Source: Neofusicoccum parvum (lineage: Eukaryota > Ascomycota > Dothideomycetes > Botryosphaeriales > Botryosphaeriaceae). From it: a stretch of DNA of 64,000 nt. Of the stretch, positions 12,408 to 23,545 are shown one piece after another; the first letter of the stretch is position 1; every line of letters begins with the position of its first letter. The notes below the pieces were generated by a model. That model did not search any database. It was not told where the DNA came from and saw nothing but the letters and a program-made list of their open reading frames with translations. The DNA lies in the NCBI GenBank assembly GCA_020912385.1, contig CP087206.1, forward strand, positions 2,914,001-2,978,000, written 5' to 3'. A program made the position numbers and the translations under genes.

Positions 12408-15400
12408 CTACTCATCCCGCGCACACCCACCCCCCTCATACCTTATCTTAATCGTCGTCTTCACCCCAGCATCCACCGGCACCCACACCACCGACGCCCT
12501 CCTCCCCTCATCCACCTCCCGCCTCGCCTTCTCCGCCCCGACGACCTCGACCACCACCCCCTCCATCCTCGTCCCCGCCTCGTGCCACACCACCACGCGA
12601 TACTCGCCCCCGACGTCCCGCCGCACCCGCGCGTCGTCGTACCAGCCCTCCTCGGGCGCCTGCTCGCCCTGCTCTTTCCCTGCCGCCCCGTCCCACCCCG
12701 TCGCCACCGTGATCGTCCGCGTCAGCACCGCCTGGCTGTCCGGGTTGTCCGCCTCGACCGTCCGGATCCGCTGCTTGACGTCGACGCGCCGGAAGTTGCC
12801 GCGCGCCTCGCCGTCGCCGTGCGCGTTGTTGGGGCGTGCGGGGGTGGCGTCGTGGTGGTGGTGGTGCGGCTGCGCGGCGAAGTAGGTGGGGTCGGGCGCG
12901 GAGCTGCGGGATACGCCGTCGTCGAGGTACATGCGGTAGGTGGTGGGTTTGGCCTGTTGGGGTGGGGGAGGGTGGTTAGCGGGTGTGCGGGGGGAGGGGG
13001 ACGGGCAGGGGGTTTTGCTTACGTTGTCGCGGCCGGGGTAGACGTTGATGGTGATGGGGTTGCAGGGCGTGGAGGGGAGCGACGGGCGCGTGTGGTCGGG
13101 GACGGAGGGCCGGACGCGGATGGTCGGGATGATGGCGCCTGTGGGGGGTTGAGGTTAGCGTGGTGGATTGGCGTGCGGCTGGGGGTGGGCGCTTGCCTTC
13201 GCGGATGTACATGGGGCAGGTGAAGGGGAGTTGCGTGGGCGAGGCGCTGATGTGGCAGTCGTAGGAGATGTATGTCGCGCCTGGGGCGCTGGGGAGCAGG
13301 GCTTCGCCGAGGGTGTCGTCGTCGTGCGGGCGTAGGTTCATGGGGTACCAGGAACTTGAGGAGGGGAGATAGACTTGGCGGCGGGGGGAGAGGGATTCGG
13401 TTTGGAGGGCTGGGGCGACGAGGATGTCGTTGCCGGCGAGGTATTGGGTGTGGGTGTAGGGTTCATTCTGGGGGGTGGTTAGTGCTCTGCTCGAGCTGGG
13501 AGGTGGGTTTCATTTGAGTACCTTCGTGAAGAGAGAGCCGTCTGATGGGTCCGTGATGATCTGTGAAATGATTAGACAGTGGATTCGGGAAGGTGGGGCT
13601 GTGAAAGCATACCATAGCTCTTGCGATGGGCAAGCCGGTGATGGTGCTTTCGAACATGGCGTCGTAGAGTAGCTGCATTAAACTATACCGAAGGCGGACG
13701 TAATACCGGCAGACCGGAAGAACAGCCTCGTATACCCTCCTCTCATGCTCTGGAATCCTGTCTTTGTTGTCTTTGTAGTATTCTTCGTACTTGTATGGCT
13801 CTTGGAAAAGTTTCTTGTCAGTGTCTCGGGGCTGGTTGGGATTGTCCTCGAAAGGCTCGTGCCTCCCGCTGTAGTGGTTTCTGTTATCCATTAGCTTTTG
13901 CCACCACCCGCGGACAGAACTATCCATACCGGAACCACGGGAGCAAGCTATTCGTGCAATACCACCGGATCAGCAGCTCTGGACTGGCAAAATTCTCCTC
14001 TCCAAACGCAAGTTCGAAACCTCCAACATCGGCACCAGCAATCGTCATACCAGAGAGACCGAGGGAGAGAACTTGCGCAACAGACACCCTCAGGAACTCC
14101 CATGTAGATGCGTTGTCGCCAGTCCAGAGCCCGGCATAGCGTTGCGCGCCGGCGAAACTTCCACGACCGATGATGAAGTTCCGCTTGCCCTTGCGGCTGT
14201 CTAATTGCTTGAGACCTTTGAACGTAGCCTTGTGCAGGTTGAGACTGTATAAAGACCACAGCTCGATGGCGGTCTTCAGCTCGTATTTGTGGTGAATGGC
14301 GGCGGCGTTACTGAGCCTTCTCTGTCTTTGCTCTCCGGGCCAGTCGTCTGAATCAAGCAAGAGCCTGAAAGGCCATCTGCACTGTGTCAGCAATCGCATG
14401 TTCAGAGGACTGTATTGACTTACGACTTCATGTCTCCGTATGCTTCTCCAATGCAAGGCGACGTCATGTCCTGCCAAACAAACTCAAGGCCAGCATCAAA
14501 CAAATCCTTGTACTGCTCTCCCCACCAATCTCGAGTGTGCTTGTTGTTCAGATTCGGATAATGTCCTGGAGCTCCCTGGCCATCCCCGTAAGATACCCCA
14601 CCATGGAACGGAACGGACTTGTTGAAGTGTGCGGCGAAATCGTAGCTGTCGGGATATGGCCTCCGGTCCACAGCATTCGGGTTGGTGAAGTAGAGATCAG
14701 CATTTCCGTATTGCATATACCTCTGATCATGGTGCCTTGGTGCCGATGGGTCAAGCTCCCTGCGGTCAAGGACGAAGTGATTGTGGGCTAATCCTTCATT
14801 CAGGGAGGCGTACGTGGGGTCCGGAGTGCAGTTGATAACCGGAGTGATGTTGGTGCTGCACCGAACACCTTGATCCCTCAACTTTGAAAACATCTCCTCC
14901 GGCTCTGGGAACCTGTTGCGGTCGATGGTGAATGTCCGGTATCCTCTCTGAATGTCGACGTCGATGTGCATCCCGTCCAGCGGGAAGTCATGTTGGCGGT
15001 ACTGACGGACAACCTCTTCCACCTTCCATTGCCGGTCGTAGCCGTAACAGCCTTGGTGATACCCGAGTACGTATCGTGGCATCAGCCTGGGTTTCCCTAT
15101 GATGGAGGTGTATAGTCTGATCACCTCCGCGATGTTGTTGCCAGCCATGAATATTCCCTGGAAGCTGTTGAACCTGGTTGCAATGCGGAGTGAACTGTTA
15201 TCCGTCTTGCCAATGTCGAGGCAGACATGAGAGTAATTGTCAATGAAGGTTGCTACCTGTGACATGTAGCCGGGATGCCTATTGGCTTCGATCCAGAATG
15301 GTTCCGAGTGGTAAAGTGGCTCGGCACCTTCTTCTGGCCCCTTTGCGTAAATGTTGTTGTAACGCATATTGTCAAAATCTGTGTGATCATGGTTAGTTCA

Positions 15401-16236
15401 GTCCGATGATTGGTGGATTAGCTCTCACTGAAGTAATTCATGTAAGTTTGGTCCTTGGTCAAGTTCTTCCCGCCCTGGCCACCAAAGCCCATGTACTTGG
15501 CTTGCGGGTGTTTTTCCACAGAGAGAATCGTTGCACGTTCCTCGTACTGCAGAGGATTTTCTTTGGTCTGCCAGATAATAGCCCTTCCAGAATGCCCGGG
15601 AATGTCCAGCTGGATTTCTCCATCAGAGCATAGCCCGAGGGAAGTAGACGTGTTCTTGATGCTCCGAACGGCGGTGATTCGGAACGGGCTTCTCTGGATC
15701 CACAGTTCAACAGCAGGATGACGCTTTCCGTGCAATATGATTACGGATCGAAGAACATAATGATTGACATGGTTGTGGTCAAACTCAACGTCCCAATTGA
15801 TCTCCTCGGCGGTGTCCAGTATACGCGTCAATTTGGAAAGTCGCCCTTGGAGCAATGTTCTCCTAAAGACCGTGAGCATACTTGACCATGGACATCATTG
15901 TTGTTGAGATATTACTAACGTGTTCCAATCTGTGAACTCTGAGCCCCTGCGATAGCCTGGGTGGAATTGTATTCTCCACACAAAAGGGCGGATGAATTGA
16001 ATGAGTAGGACTGATTCATTGTTGAACCGGAATACCCGGCCATGGACAGATAGCACACTCCTGGTCTTTTCCTCTGTCAATTGATCTTCGGGCTTGTATG
16101 AGACAGAGACCGGTTGGTGCGTTGCAGAAAAGGACTCGAAGAAGTCGTCGGCGGGTGTGAAGCGGAACGGGTCGCGGTGTTTTGGGTGGAGCTCGTCTCC
16201 AGACGTGTGTGTTTTGTCTTGGCCGGTCCACGGCAT
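12408..16236 (-). CDS. GH31 family enzyme, probable alpha-1,4-glucan lyase
   Basis: Nine exons on the minus strand: 16236-15920, 15862-15429, 15378-14424, 14376-13930, 13880-13613, 13560-13522, 13467-13197, 13138-13023 and 12953-12408. They give 1130 aa; exon 2 could instead begin at 15880. GH31 signatures are present: DGMHIDVDIQRGYRTFT, FVWQDMTSP (the position of the GH31 catalytic Asp), LWTGDNASTWE and GADVGGFE. WQDMT instead of the glucosidase WIDMN, together with the HIDVD..YRTFT block, matches alpha-1,4-glucan lyases, which cleave starch or glycogen to 1,5-anhydro-D-fructose. Length is slightly above the usual 1030-1090 aa. No signal peptide is seen, suggesting intracellular glycogen breakdown. 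One intron is GC-AG (13139-13196) and exon 6 is only 39 nt. A histidine run (about residue 970) lies in the C-terminal region. The lyase rather than glucosidase call is moderately sure. Confidence 0.8.
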
Positions 16237-18405
16237 TGTGACAATTGGCTGGGAAAAGAGTGGAAGAGGCGGCTCAAATTAAGACGAAGATGCAAGAACT
16301 GAAAGGACTGGAAGCCAGAATAACGCCGGCGCTCAATGCTCTACTTGCACATAATGGATAAGTGACTTGCAGAAATGCCACGAGTAAGCGGTGCATCAAT
16401 AAAGTAAGCGGTGTGGAAACGTGCTTGATATAGAAGCATTGTCTGGATAGGCTGACTCGAGACAGGGGGTCGCTTGAAGCACAGTGTAGGACGCCCGCAC
16501 GTGTCGCCATCCTCATTCAGCTAGACTGGCCGTCTGGAGCCGGCGCAGGTCTAGATCCGCCGCCAATTTTTGGGCAAGAGGACGCCCCTGAGAGTGGGGC
16601 TTGCGAGGCCGAAAGCCGAGGAATCCACCGCCTTTCGGAGAACATAAAGGGGCGGCTGCCTTCCGCTATCCTCATTTCTGATTGTGAAGTGATGTGTTGC
16701 ACTTGAGGATGTGTTGATACAGCTCTTGCTACACCTGATCCGTGCGCCGCACGGACAGGGGCATGACTATCGCAGGTACACCGCAGGACGGAATCGTGTT
16801 GAGTAAAATGAACAAGTCTCGCCAGAACCATTTATTTCTACGCTCTCTATTTGCTGATAGTACATCGGTGTTTTGACGGCTCCCCGGCTTTGGGCGGTGA
16901 AGAGCGCAATGGCATGGCCAATGGAAACACCGGAGTCGGCAGGACAGTCCGGCACTTTATCTCTCCGAGCAAGCACCTTTGCTTGCTCCAATTGAAATGT
17001 CTTCAAAGTATTACGGGGTGCTAAATATAGTCGTTTGTGGTAAGTCCGATGCAAGGCAATACGTGGCTGTGTCGGTTAGGGAAGTGCAGCGCTGACGCTT
17101 CGTTTCGGCTTACGAACAGCTTTTCGATATCAAAAATCCCAGGACGCGCGGAAAGAGGTAGCGAAGTATGATTAACAAAAGACTGCAATTGAGCAAACTC
17201 TTCCACTTCCGGAGGCCGTTCCCACAACACTTCTCTCCTACCCGGAACACGCCACCCAGACACCTCCAACGGATCGCATCGGATCATGCCAATTTAAAAG
17301 CAGCCCGCCGCCCATCAAAATACCGCAGAAACGACAGAGCGCGCCGCGAAAAAGTCCCACATCCGCTACCACCTCAGCTCCACTCACCCACCCGCACAGC
17401 CCCGTTCATTCCCCTGTCCATTCGGAGCGGCCAGCAGCCGCTCTCCCGCCGCCGCCGCCGCCACCTCAACCTCGCCCTCCTCCACCATCACCTCTCGCAT
17501 CTCCTCCGTCCGCCTCTCCGGAGGCTCCAGCGCTTCGTCGTCCCAATTCCGCGCCACGCAATAAGAAACGCGTCTGATTCAGCGCCGCACTCGTGCGACT
17601 CCTGCGGTGGTACTCGCATCGCCGCCGGCGTCCCGCAATGCAACTTCGACGCGCGAAAATTGACGTACAGACCAGGAATGGGGACTATGCGGGACGTTCT
17701 CCTAGTCTATCCGCGATGGCAGCAGGCTCGCAGCGAGATGGTAAGTACAGTAGGAGAAAGATAGGGAGATGTTTCATACATGCTTTGAGGCTAGAGTAGG
17801 AGGTAGGACTGGTGGACTGGGCAACCGGTTGATGGGCCAAAGGAGCGATGGAGGCTGGACGTACGAGTAGTCAAAGCGGTGATGCAGTTTCTGAAGTCGA
17901 CCGCTCGACTGGCGGTACAGCCGCACGACCACTAACGGAGTTAGGCTGAGAAGTGAGTTAAGGCAGCAACAGATGAAAGGCGCGGTAGTGCATATAGGAT
18001 GGCTCTTATATCTCCACAGAAGACGTCGTAGCCCGATTAGACCAAACCAAACCAAACCATACCATATATCTAAGGGCGCCGAATCCACCCTTATAACAGT
18101 GGATTCACTCAATTCAGGCTAGATATCTCAGTCATGTGGTTCACTCTTTGGTGCTTAAAATGTAAGCGCGACAGAATGTCGGTAGAGGAAAGAAAAGCGA
18201 CGCTGATCCGGATTTTCGCTACAATCTTTGAGAGTGGGGTCGTTTGCATGGCCATATCTTCATTGTTATATACTATCCTTTCCTCTTTCCAGATCATTGC
18301 AGCTCTTCTACAAGACATCTTTTTGGTATGTGTGAAGAAAGGCGAAGCCGATTCCAACCTATGCATACTATCACCAAGGCGTCTTTCTAGAGCTTCTCAA
18401 GATCT
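16237..18405. other. Intergenic region upstream of the GH31 gene
   Basis: About 2.2 kb containing the GH31 promoter. Open frames (for example at 17.2-17.8 and 18.1-18.4 kb) lack domains and conserved-looking sequence. A short AAACC tandem run lies at about 18042-18060. I see no RNA gene. Confidence 0.5.
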
Positions 18406-19030
18406 ATTCTTGATGAGGTAATTACTCAAAACAACCGTTATTTTGCCCGATTGGCCGGTTGCAACCCTTCGAACATAAAGCAACCGTCAGGGTCATGAAA
18501 GAAGGGGTATCCTTACCTAATCCTAGACCAGCGGCGTAGTCCTATGTTGCAAGCGCCGGCTACGGGGTTTATAGCCGAGGCCTACGATTCTTGGCATGGT
18601 GTCGCAAAACCGACCTTGGTAGGTAAGCTGACCTCGTGATTCTTGGCATGGTGTTGCAAAACCGACCTTGATAGGTAAGCTAACCTCGCGATTCTTGGCA
18701 TGGTGTCGTAAAACCGACCTGGGGGGGAGGGGTGCGGAGGGAGAGAGGATCCTCAGGCCTAATAGTAGGAGGCGCCGCCGGCCCAGGCAACTCAACACCA
18801 AACCCTATTATACAATTGACCCAATTAGGACGCACGGGGTAACTCCGCAAAGCGGGCTTGCACATGCGATAGAATCGGAACGAAAGATCACGCCGCTGGT
18901 CCAGGATTAGGTAAGGATACCCCTTCTTTCATGACCCTGACGGTTGCTTTATGTTCGAAGGGTTGCAACCGGCCAATCGGGCAAAATAACGGTTGTTTTG
19001 AGTAATTACCTCATTCACCTCATTCTTGAT
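18406..19030. mobile_element. Non-autonomous Mutator-like MITE with long inverted repeats
   Basis: Near-perfect terminal inverted repeats of 123 bp occupy 18415-18537 and 18890-19012; the left begins GAGGTAATTACTC and the right ends with its complement. A 9-bp direct repeat, ATTCTTGAT, flanks the unit at 18406-18414 and 19022-19030. Between the right inverted repeat and the right direct repeat lie nine extra bases (ATTCACCTC). The roughly 350-bp interior has no transposase and carries 52-bp tandem repeats. Long inverted repeats with 9-bp target duplications are the hallmark of Mutator-like elements, so this is probably a non-autonomous derivative mobilised in trans. The class assignment is inference from structure. 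Confidence 0.75.
18586..18722. repeat. 52-bp tandem repeat, about 2.6 copies
   Basis: Units start at 18586, 18638 and 18690 with GATTCTTGGCATGGTGT; they differ by a few substitutions and the third is truncated. The array sits inside the inverted-repeat element and probably belongs to it. Confidence 0.8.
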
Positions 19031-19058
19031 CCTCTTAGCAATTCCGTGACATCAGCGT

Positions 19059-21439
19059 CTATGGCTCTAGCTCGGCGGCGCCTATGGCTCTTGCCCGGCG
19101 GCGCCTATATTGAAGCTGTTCGGCTCCTAAATCCTCAACCTGAATCTGTCCCGGAGGCACCGTGCCATGTAAGACCTCTTTTGTGCCGGCCTCTTCATCC
19201 GTAAACACACCTGCTTGGCTGTACTTGCGCTCATGCTCCTGTAACTGTGAGTCTAAGTACCGACTAGTAATGTTACCTTTTACGGCTTTCAATCCTCCTT
19301 CTGTCAATCTATCCTCCAGGTCATTAATGTTATCTGTCGGCTTTTTCGGTGGCTGTCTGGTCTGCAACCAGTTCGCGATAACGGTCTCATTTGCCTCCCG
19401 TTCTGCAATGGCCCTAACAGCCCTGCGATCTAGTCTCGGTTGAGGCGCTGCGCGGTCTGGAATCTGCGCTCTGCCCTTCCCTTTGCTCTCTGAGGGGCGG
19501 TCTTGCCAGCTGCGCCAATCATCCACGGCCTCAGGCAGTTCAGGGAAGGGCAGAGGGGGAGAAGATTCCGGCGTAGGCTTCAGGGTAGCTACCCTTGGTG
19601 GATCACTCTCCTGCTTGCGTATTTCTGTTGGTGACGCGTGTCTTTCGTCTTGGGGTAGGTCTTGGGGCTCCGAGATGCCAGGATCTAGGGTCATAGGGTC
19701 TTGACTGACCTTGGTCTGGTCGCTCGCGGATGCTCTCTGGTCCATCGGCTGAGTGGAAGGGTCATCCCAGGTTGCGGTGCTTTCATTGTAGCTTCCAGAG
19801 TATGACATTTCGTGCTCTACCTCCCAGCCAGATGGCAGACTGGCGCCAGGATCTTCGTCTTGTTGGGAAATGATCCCGGATAGAGCGGGGGGGGCTTGCC
19901 GAAGACACATTGGGCGGTGCATCTGAAAGTGATGCTGGAACACTGGGCATCTCAACGCAACTATCATCTTCCTCTCCTCCCTCGGGTGCTGATGGCAGCG
20001 CGAAGAGGGCAAGTTGCCGCTGGTGTTCGCCCAAATGCTTCTCAAGCTGGAGGAAAGAAATGTCCTGCAGGCCACAGAGATGACAACTGGTGCGGCTATG
20101 GGGCTGACCAGTCGTTCCGCACGTCTTCAATAGGCCTGCAAGCTGTTCTGGCGAGGACATTTCTTTGTGTTCTTTGCTCACATGGTCCTCGAAATCCGAC
20201 TGTGTTGAGAAAAATCTTGAGCATCCATTGATACACTGCCACGACCGCCGGTGCATCTGTTGCTCATGTTGGAACCACTCATGACGCCTTGAAAAGCCGC
20301 TACTGGATGCAGTGCATTCCGGAAAGGTGCATACGTAGGGGAGTAGGTCCTGATAAACGTGTTTCCTGTTTCACTTAGCCTCATTGGTACATTTAGTCTT
20401 CGCTTGCGAACCTACTTCCAAGTCCGCCTCGTACTGATGGAGATGATCATGAAGCAGAATGGGCATTCGAATGGACTCCCACCTTCGGCCTGTTTCGGAA
20501 GTGGTGGTATTTTCAATCCCTGATTGCTCATCTCATTGGCCGAGGTAGCGAAAGAGGTTTGTGTGAACCCGGATTCAGACTGCTTTTCCTCGGCTTCAAT
20601 ATCCAGGACCGTGTCCTCTTTGACGTTTTGTGGCAGTGATGACGCAACAGTACTTTGAGGCTGGGGTTCTGTTCTCGCATCCCCGTCCTGACGTGTTATG
20701 CCGAAGGAGAGCTTCTTGGCATGGGATTCTCGATACTTGAAATACAGCCGGCGCCTGGAGATTGCTTTTCCAAGGTTTACCACTAACGCCTTGGGGGCAT
20801 TAGGAAACTTGTTTTGTACGTGCCCGATGTCGAATTGCTCGTAACAGGAGGTGTCGATATTGACTGAACGCCTCAACTGATCGTGAGCTGCGGGATTCCT
20901 GATTGACATGGAAACTCGGAGCAAGAGCGTGCCCCGCTTTCTGATGCTGACCGCTAGCTGTCGAAGCTCGGTGTCATCATCAGGGTCTTCGCCGCTGCTT
21001 TCACTATCCGATGAAGCAGAATCAGAGCCCAGCAAAACCTTATCCCACGGTGTCTTCTCTCCAGAGACTATAGATCTCGCTATGTAGCACATCAGTGGGG
21101 CGTACCGTGATGGAACTCTCGGATATGCCTACCGTCGCGGAGGATACGGTAAAGGTCCTGCAGAAGTGACTGCACTCTCGATTTGATGTGCGATGCATCT
21201 CTGAGACGATAATCAAGCGACCTCAAGCCCATTTGGTGCGCTCCAATGTTGCCAGCCCATACTCGAAATCGACCGGTCTCATCATCCACATCAGAGATGC
21301 TGATCTCGCTAGAGAACTTATTTGTCGCACGATGTAACTCCTGATGTAGGTCATCAAATGATCGAAGACATCTCTTGACTGAAGCCGCTATCGAGGTACC
21401 GAAGGAACCTGTTTCTTCCGGGGCAATGGCGTCGGTCAT
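19059..21439 (-). CDS. AcuF-type C2H2 zinc-finger protein with WW-like segment, apparent frameshift
   Basis: Minus-strand exons 21439-21133, 21079-20416 and 20365 onward, with 53- and 50-bp introns. The N-terminus (SIAASVKRCLRSFDDLHQEL) and the helical region IRNPAAHDQLRRS belong to the fungal family carrying AcuF-like C2H2 fingers. A Cys/His array follows: FECPFCFMI, YVCTFPEC, HEWFQHEQQMHRRSWQC and SCHLCGL, ending in HLGEHQRQLALFALP. The frame then runs into a C8 tract (19887-19894) and stops at 19783. If the tract were C7, the frame would continue to 19059 through a WW-like block (SLPSGWEVE ... TATWDDPS) and a charged C-terminus. So either the gene is broken or the base is an assembly error. 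Function unknown; the family is expanded in filamentous fungi and often linked to regulatory or NLR-like proteins. Confidence 0.65.
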
Positions 21440-21804
21440 ATCGTAGGCAGTAGAGGATTTTACGCTCCTGAAACTCTTGGATGTCAAGGGTTGGCCGCAG
21501 TAGGAACCAAGAGGGGCACGTATGAGCTGCTGTGGCCTGGTGTCGGGGAGGCTGAGAGCTGATTTCTAGCACACGGTGTCGGTGGGGCTGAGAGCTGATA
21601 ACCAGGTAACACGGATTAAGTCACTGCCCCACCGCTGATTGGTGCTCATCACATAGGGCGGGGCTCAGAGCTGTGGTTACACAAGCCAAGCCGCGACTGA
21701 GAACCCGTCGGGCCCCCTCCTCCTCGACAGACCTCAGCCTTCTCCATATCCTCACCCAGAATCTTTGCCATCGAGGCTCATACCATCGGTTCTAGCGTCC
21801 GAAA
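21440..21804. promoter_or_regulatory. Shared divergent promoter of zinc-finger and DUF7580 genes
   Basis: 365 bp separate the two start codons. The region contains a direct repeat of about 25 bp (GGTGTCGG..GGCTGAGAGCTGAT) at 21540-21564 and 21575-21599, and an ATTGG (CCAAT-box) motif near 21638. Both genes are probably driven from here; co-regulation is inference. Confidence 0.45.
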
Positions 21805-23545
21805 ATGTCCGGTATTGAGGTGGCGGGCCTCGTTCTCGGTGCCATCCCGCTCGCCATCGAAGGCGTTAAGTTTTACATCAACAGCGGGTCGACTCTTCGC
21901 CACTATTTGAAGTACAAGAACATACTGAGCGACCTTTGTCAAGAGCTGGAAAGCGAATACGTGATCTATCAGAATACGTGTGAACAGTTGCTGGACGGGC
22001 TTGTTGAAGACAGCAATGAGAAAGCAAGCCTGCTGGAGAACCCCACTGGCAATGCCTGGAAAAATGAGATGCTGGAAGAAAAGCTCAAAAGGAGGTTGGC
22101 AAGATCGTACTGTATCTATATGAAGACTATGGAAGATATGGAAAAAGATGTGGATGAGATCAAGAAGTTGCTCAAGCTGGGACCGGACGGGAAGGTGCGC
22201 TTCACACATAACTGAAACCGGTAACCTGCTTACCTTCACCCAGGTTCAACTTGAGAGTAAGAGCAAATTTCGAAAGGAGGGGCACCGTATCAAGCTCAGC
22301 CTGAAGAAGGAGAACTGTGACGCACTGGTTACCAGGATCGTGCGGAACAATAGGAGGCTCAGCAAATTCACCAAGCAGAACCTCTACCTAGAGACCTCAC
22401 GCTCCAGAAGCACACCGGATTATCAGACAATACAGATGCATGCGTCACATGTCTTCAACATTCTCAGAAGTGGACTCCAGTGCGGTTGTCAAGTGTCTCA
22501 CAGCGTCAACCTCCGGTTGGAGCGCCGAGACGAATGGCACTCGCTCAACCAAGCCAGTAATCTGCCACCATTCCGGATCATCGTATCCTACAGCTCGGGT
22601 TGGCCTCTCCCCGACAGAACGCCCTGGGATCTGGAAGCTCTTGACGTCCTTCCATTCGCGGACCCTGCAGAGAACAAGCCTGCCCCTATTCCGTCGCCAC
22701 TGAAGGTCAAGAAGAGCGTCAAATGGGCCAAACAGGCTGCGATGCAGACCACAACCTCTATCGCTCCCGGCCCGAATCTTCTACATATCAAAAACCTCTG
22801 TCAAACCATGCAGCAAATTCGATCGGCTTGCATGGGCGCTTGTGTCGGCTTCCTGGAGGATGAGCTCGCGAAACAAAAGCTGAGCATCTTTCCAACATCT
22901 GAATTGGTCAAAGGGACGAATACTCCCTCTCTGCTCTCGCTTCGAACAATACTCTCCGAGAACGGAGTTGGAAATCGGCGGTTCACCAGGTCCGACAAGC
23001 TTCGGGTGGCTGTACTGTTAGCCTCGAGCCTCCTCCAAATGCATCAAACACCCTGGATCAACGACAAGTGGAGTAAAGATGACATCAAATTCGTCGACGG
23101 CGCCCAGGGTGACTTATTTGAGCACCCTTTTATCTCCCGGGCTTGTGCAGACGGATTCTCGGGTTGCGCACCCACTGCTGCGGAGAATAGAACATCACGA
23201 CTGTGGAACGGGATCCGGAACCGCCCTCTTTTCTTGCTGGGAGTATTGCTCATTGAGCTTTGCTTGGGAAAGCCATTCGAAGAGCTACGGCAGGAAATTC
23301 CCGGCTCCGGAAGTAGTGATCCTCTGTCAGATTTCGTTATTGCAGACCAGCTAGTTGAAGACTGCTATGACGAAGGAGGAGGAAGGTACGGCGACGCAGT
23401 GCGGAGATGCATCCGCTGTGATTTTGACCGACGATCAATGAACCTCGAGGAGGAGGGATCCAGGAGAGCGGTCTATGACGGGGTCGTTGCCCTTCTGGAG
23501 GACGACTGGAGGGACTTCCGACAGATCACGGTGTTAAGGCCATAA
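21805..23545 (+). CDS. DUF7580-family protein, pseudokinase-like C-terminus
   Basis: Two exons, 21805-22194 and 22244-23545, with a 49-bp intron in phase 0, give 563 aa. The N-terminus MSGIEVAGLVLGAIPLAIEG is the hydrophobic opening typical of this family and of HeLo-like fungal cell-death adaptors, followed by coiled-coil-like helices to about residue 200. The C-terminal half matches DUF7580: CVGFLEDELAKQKLSIFPT, LRTILSENG, LLASSLLQMHQTPWINDKW, DDIKF and LLGVLLIELCLGKPFEEL. The last two blocks resemble a degenerate protein-kinase C-lobe (H-x-W..D and the LG..LLEL helix) without catalytic residues, so a pseudokinase-like fold is inferred. Function of the family is not established. It is divergently paired with the zinc-finger gene. 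Confidence 0.85.

Noticed and set aside
17168..17764. Frame of 198 codons upstream of the GH31 gene
   Set aside because: Arg/His/Pro-rich with no conserved-looking block; probably chance.
18134..18421. Frame of 95 codons just left of the mobile element
   Set aside because: Reads like a short hydrophobic protein, but no homology is recognised and its end runs into the element's flank.
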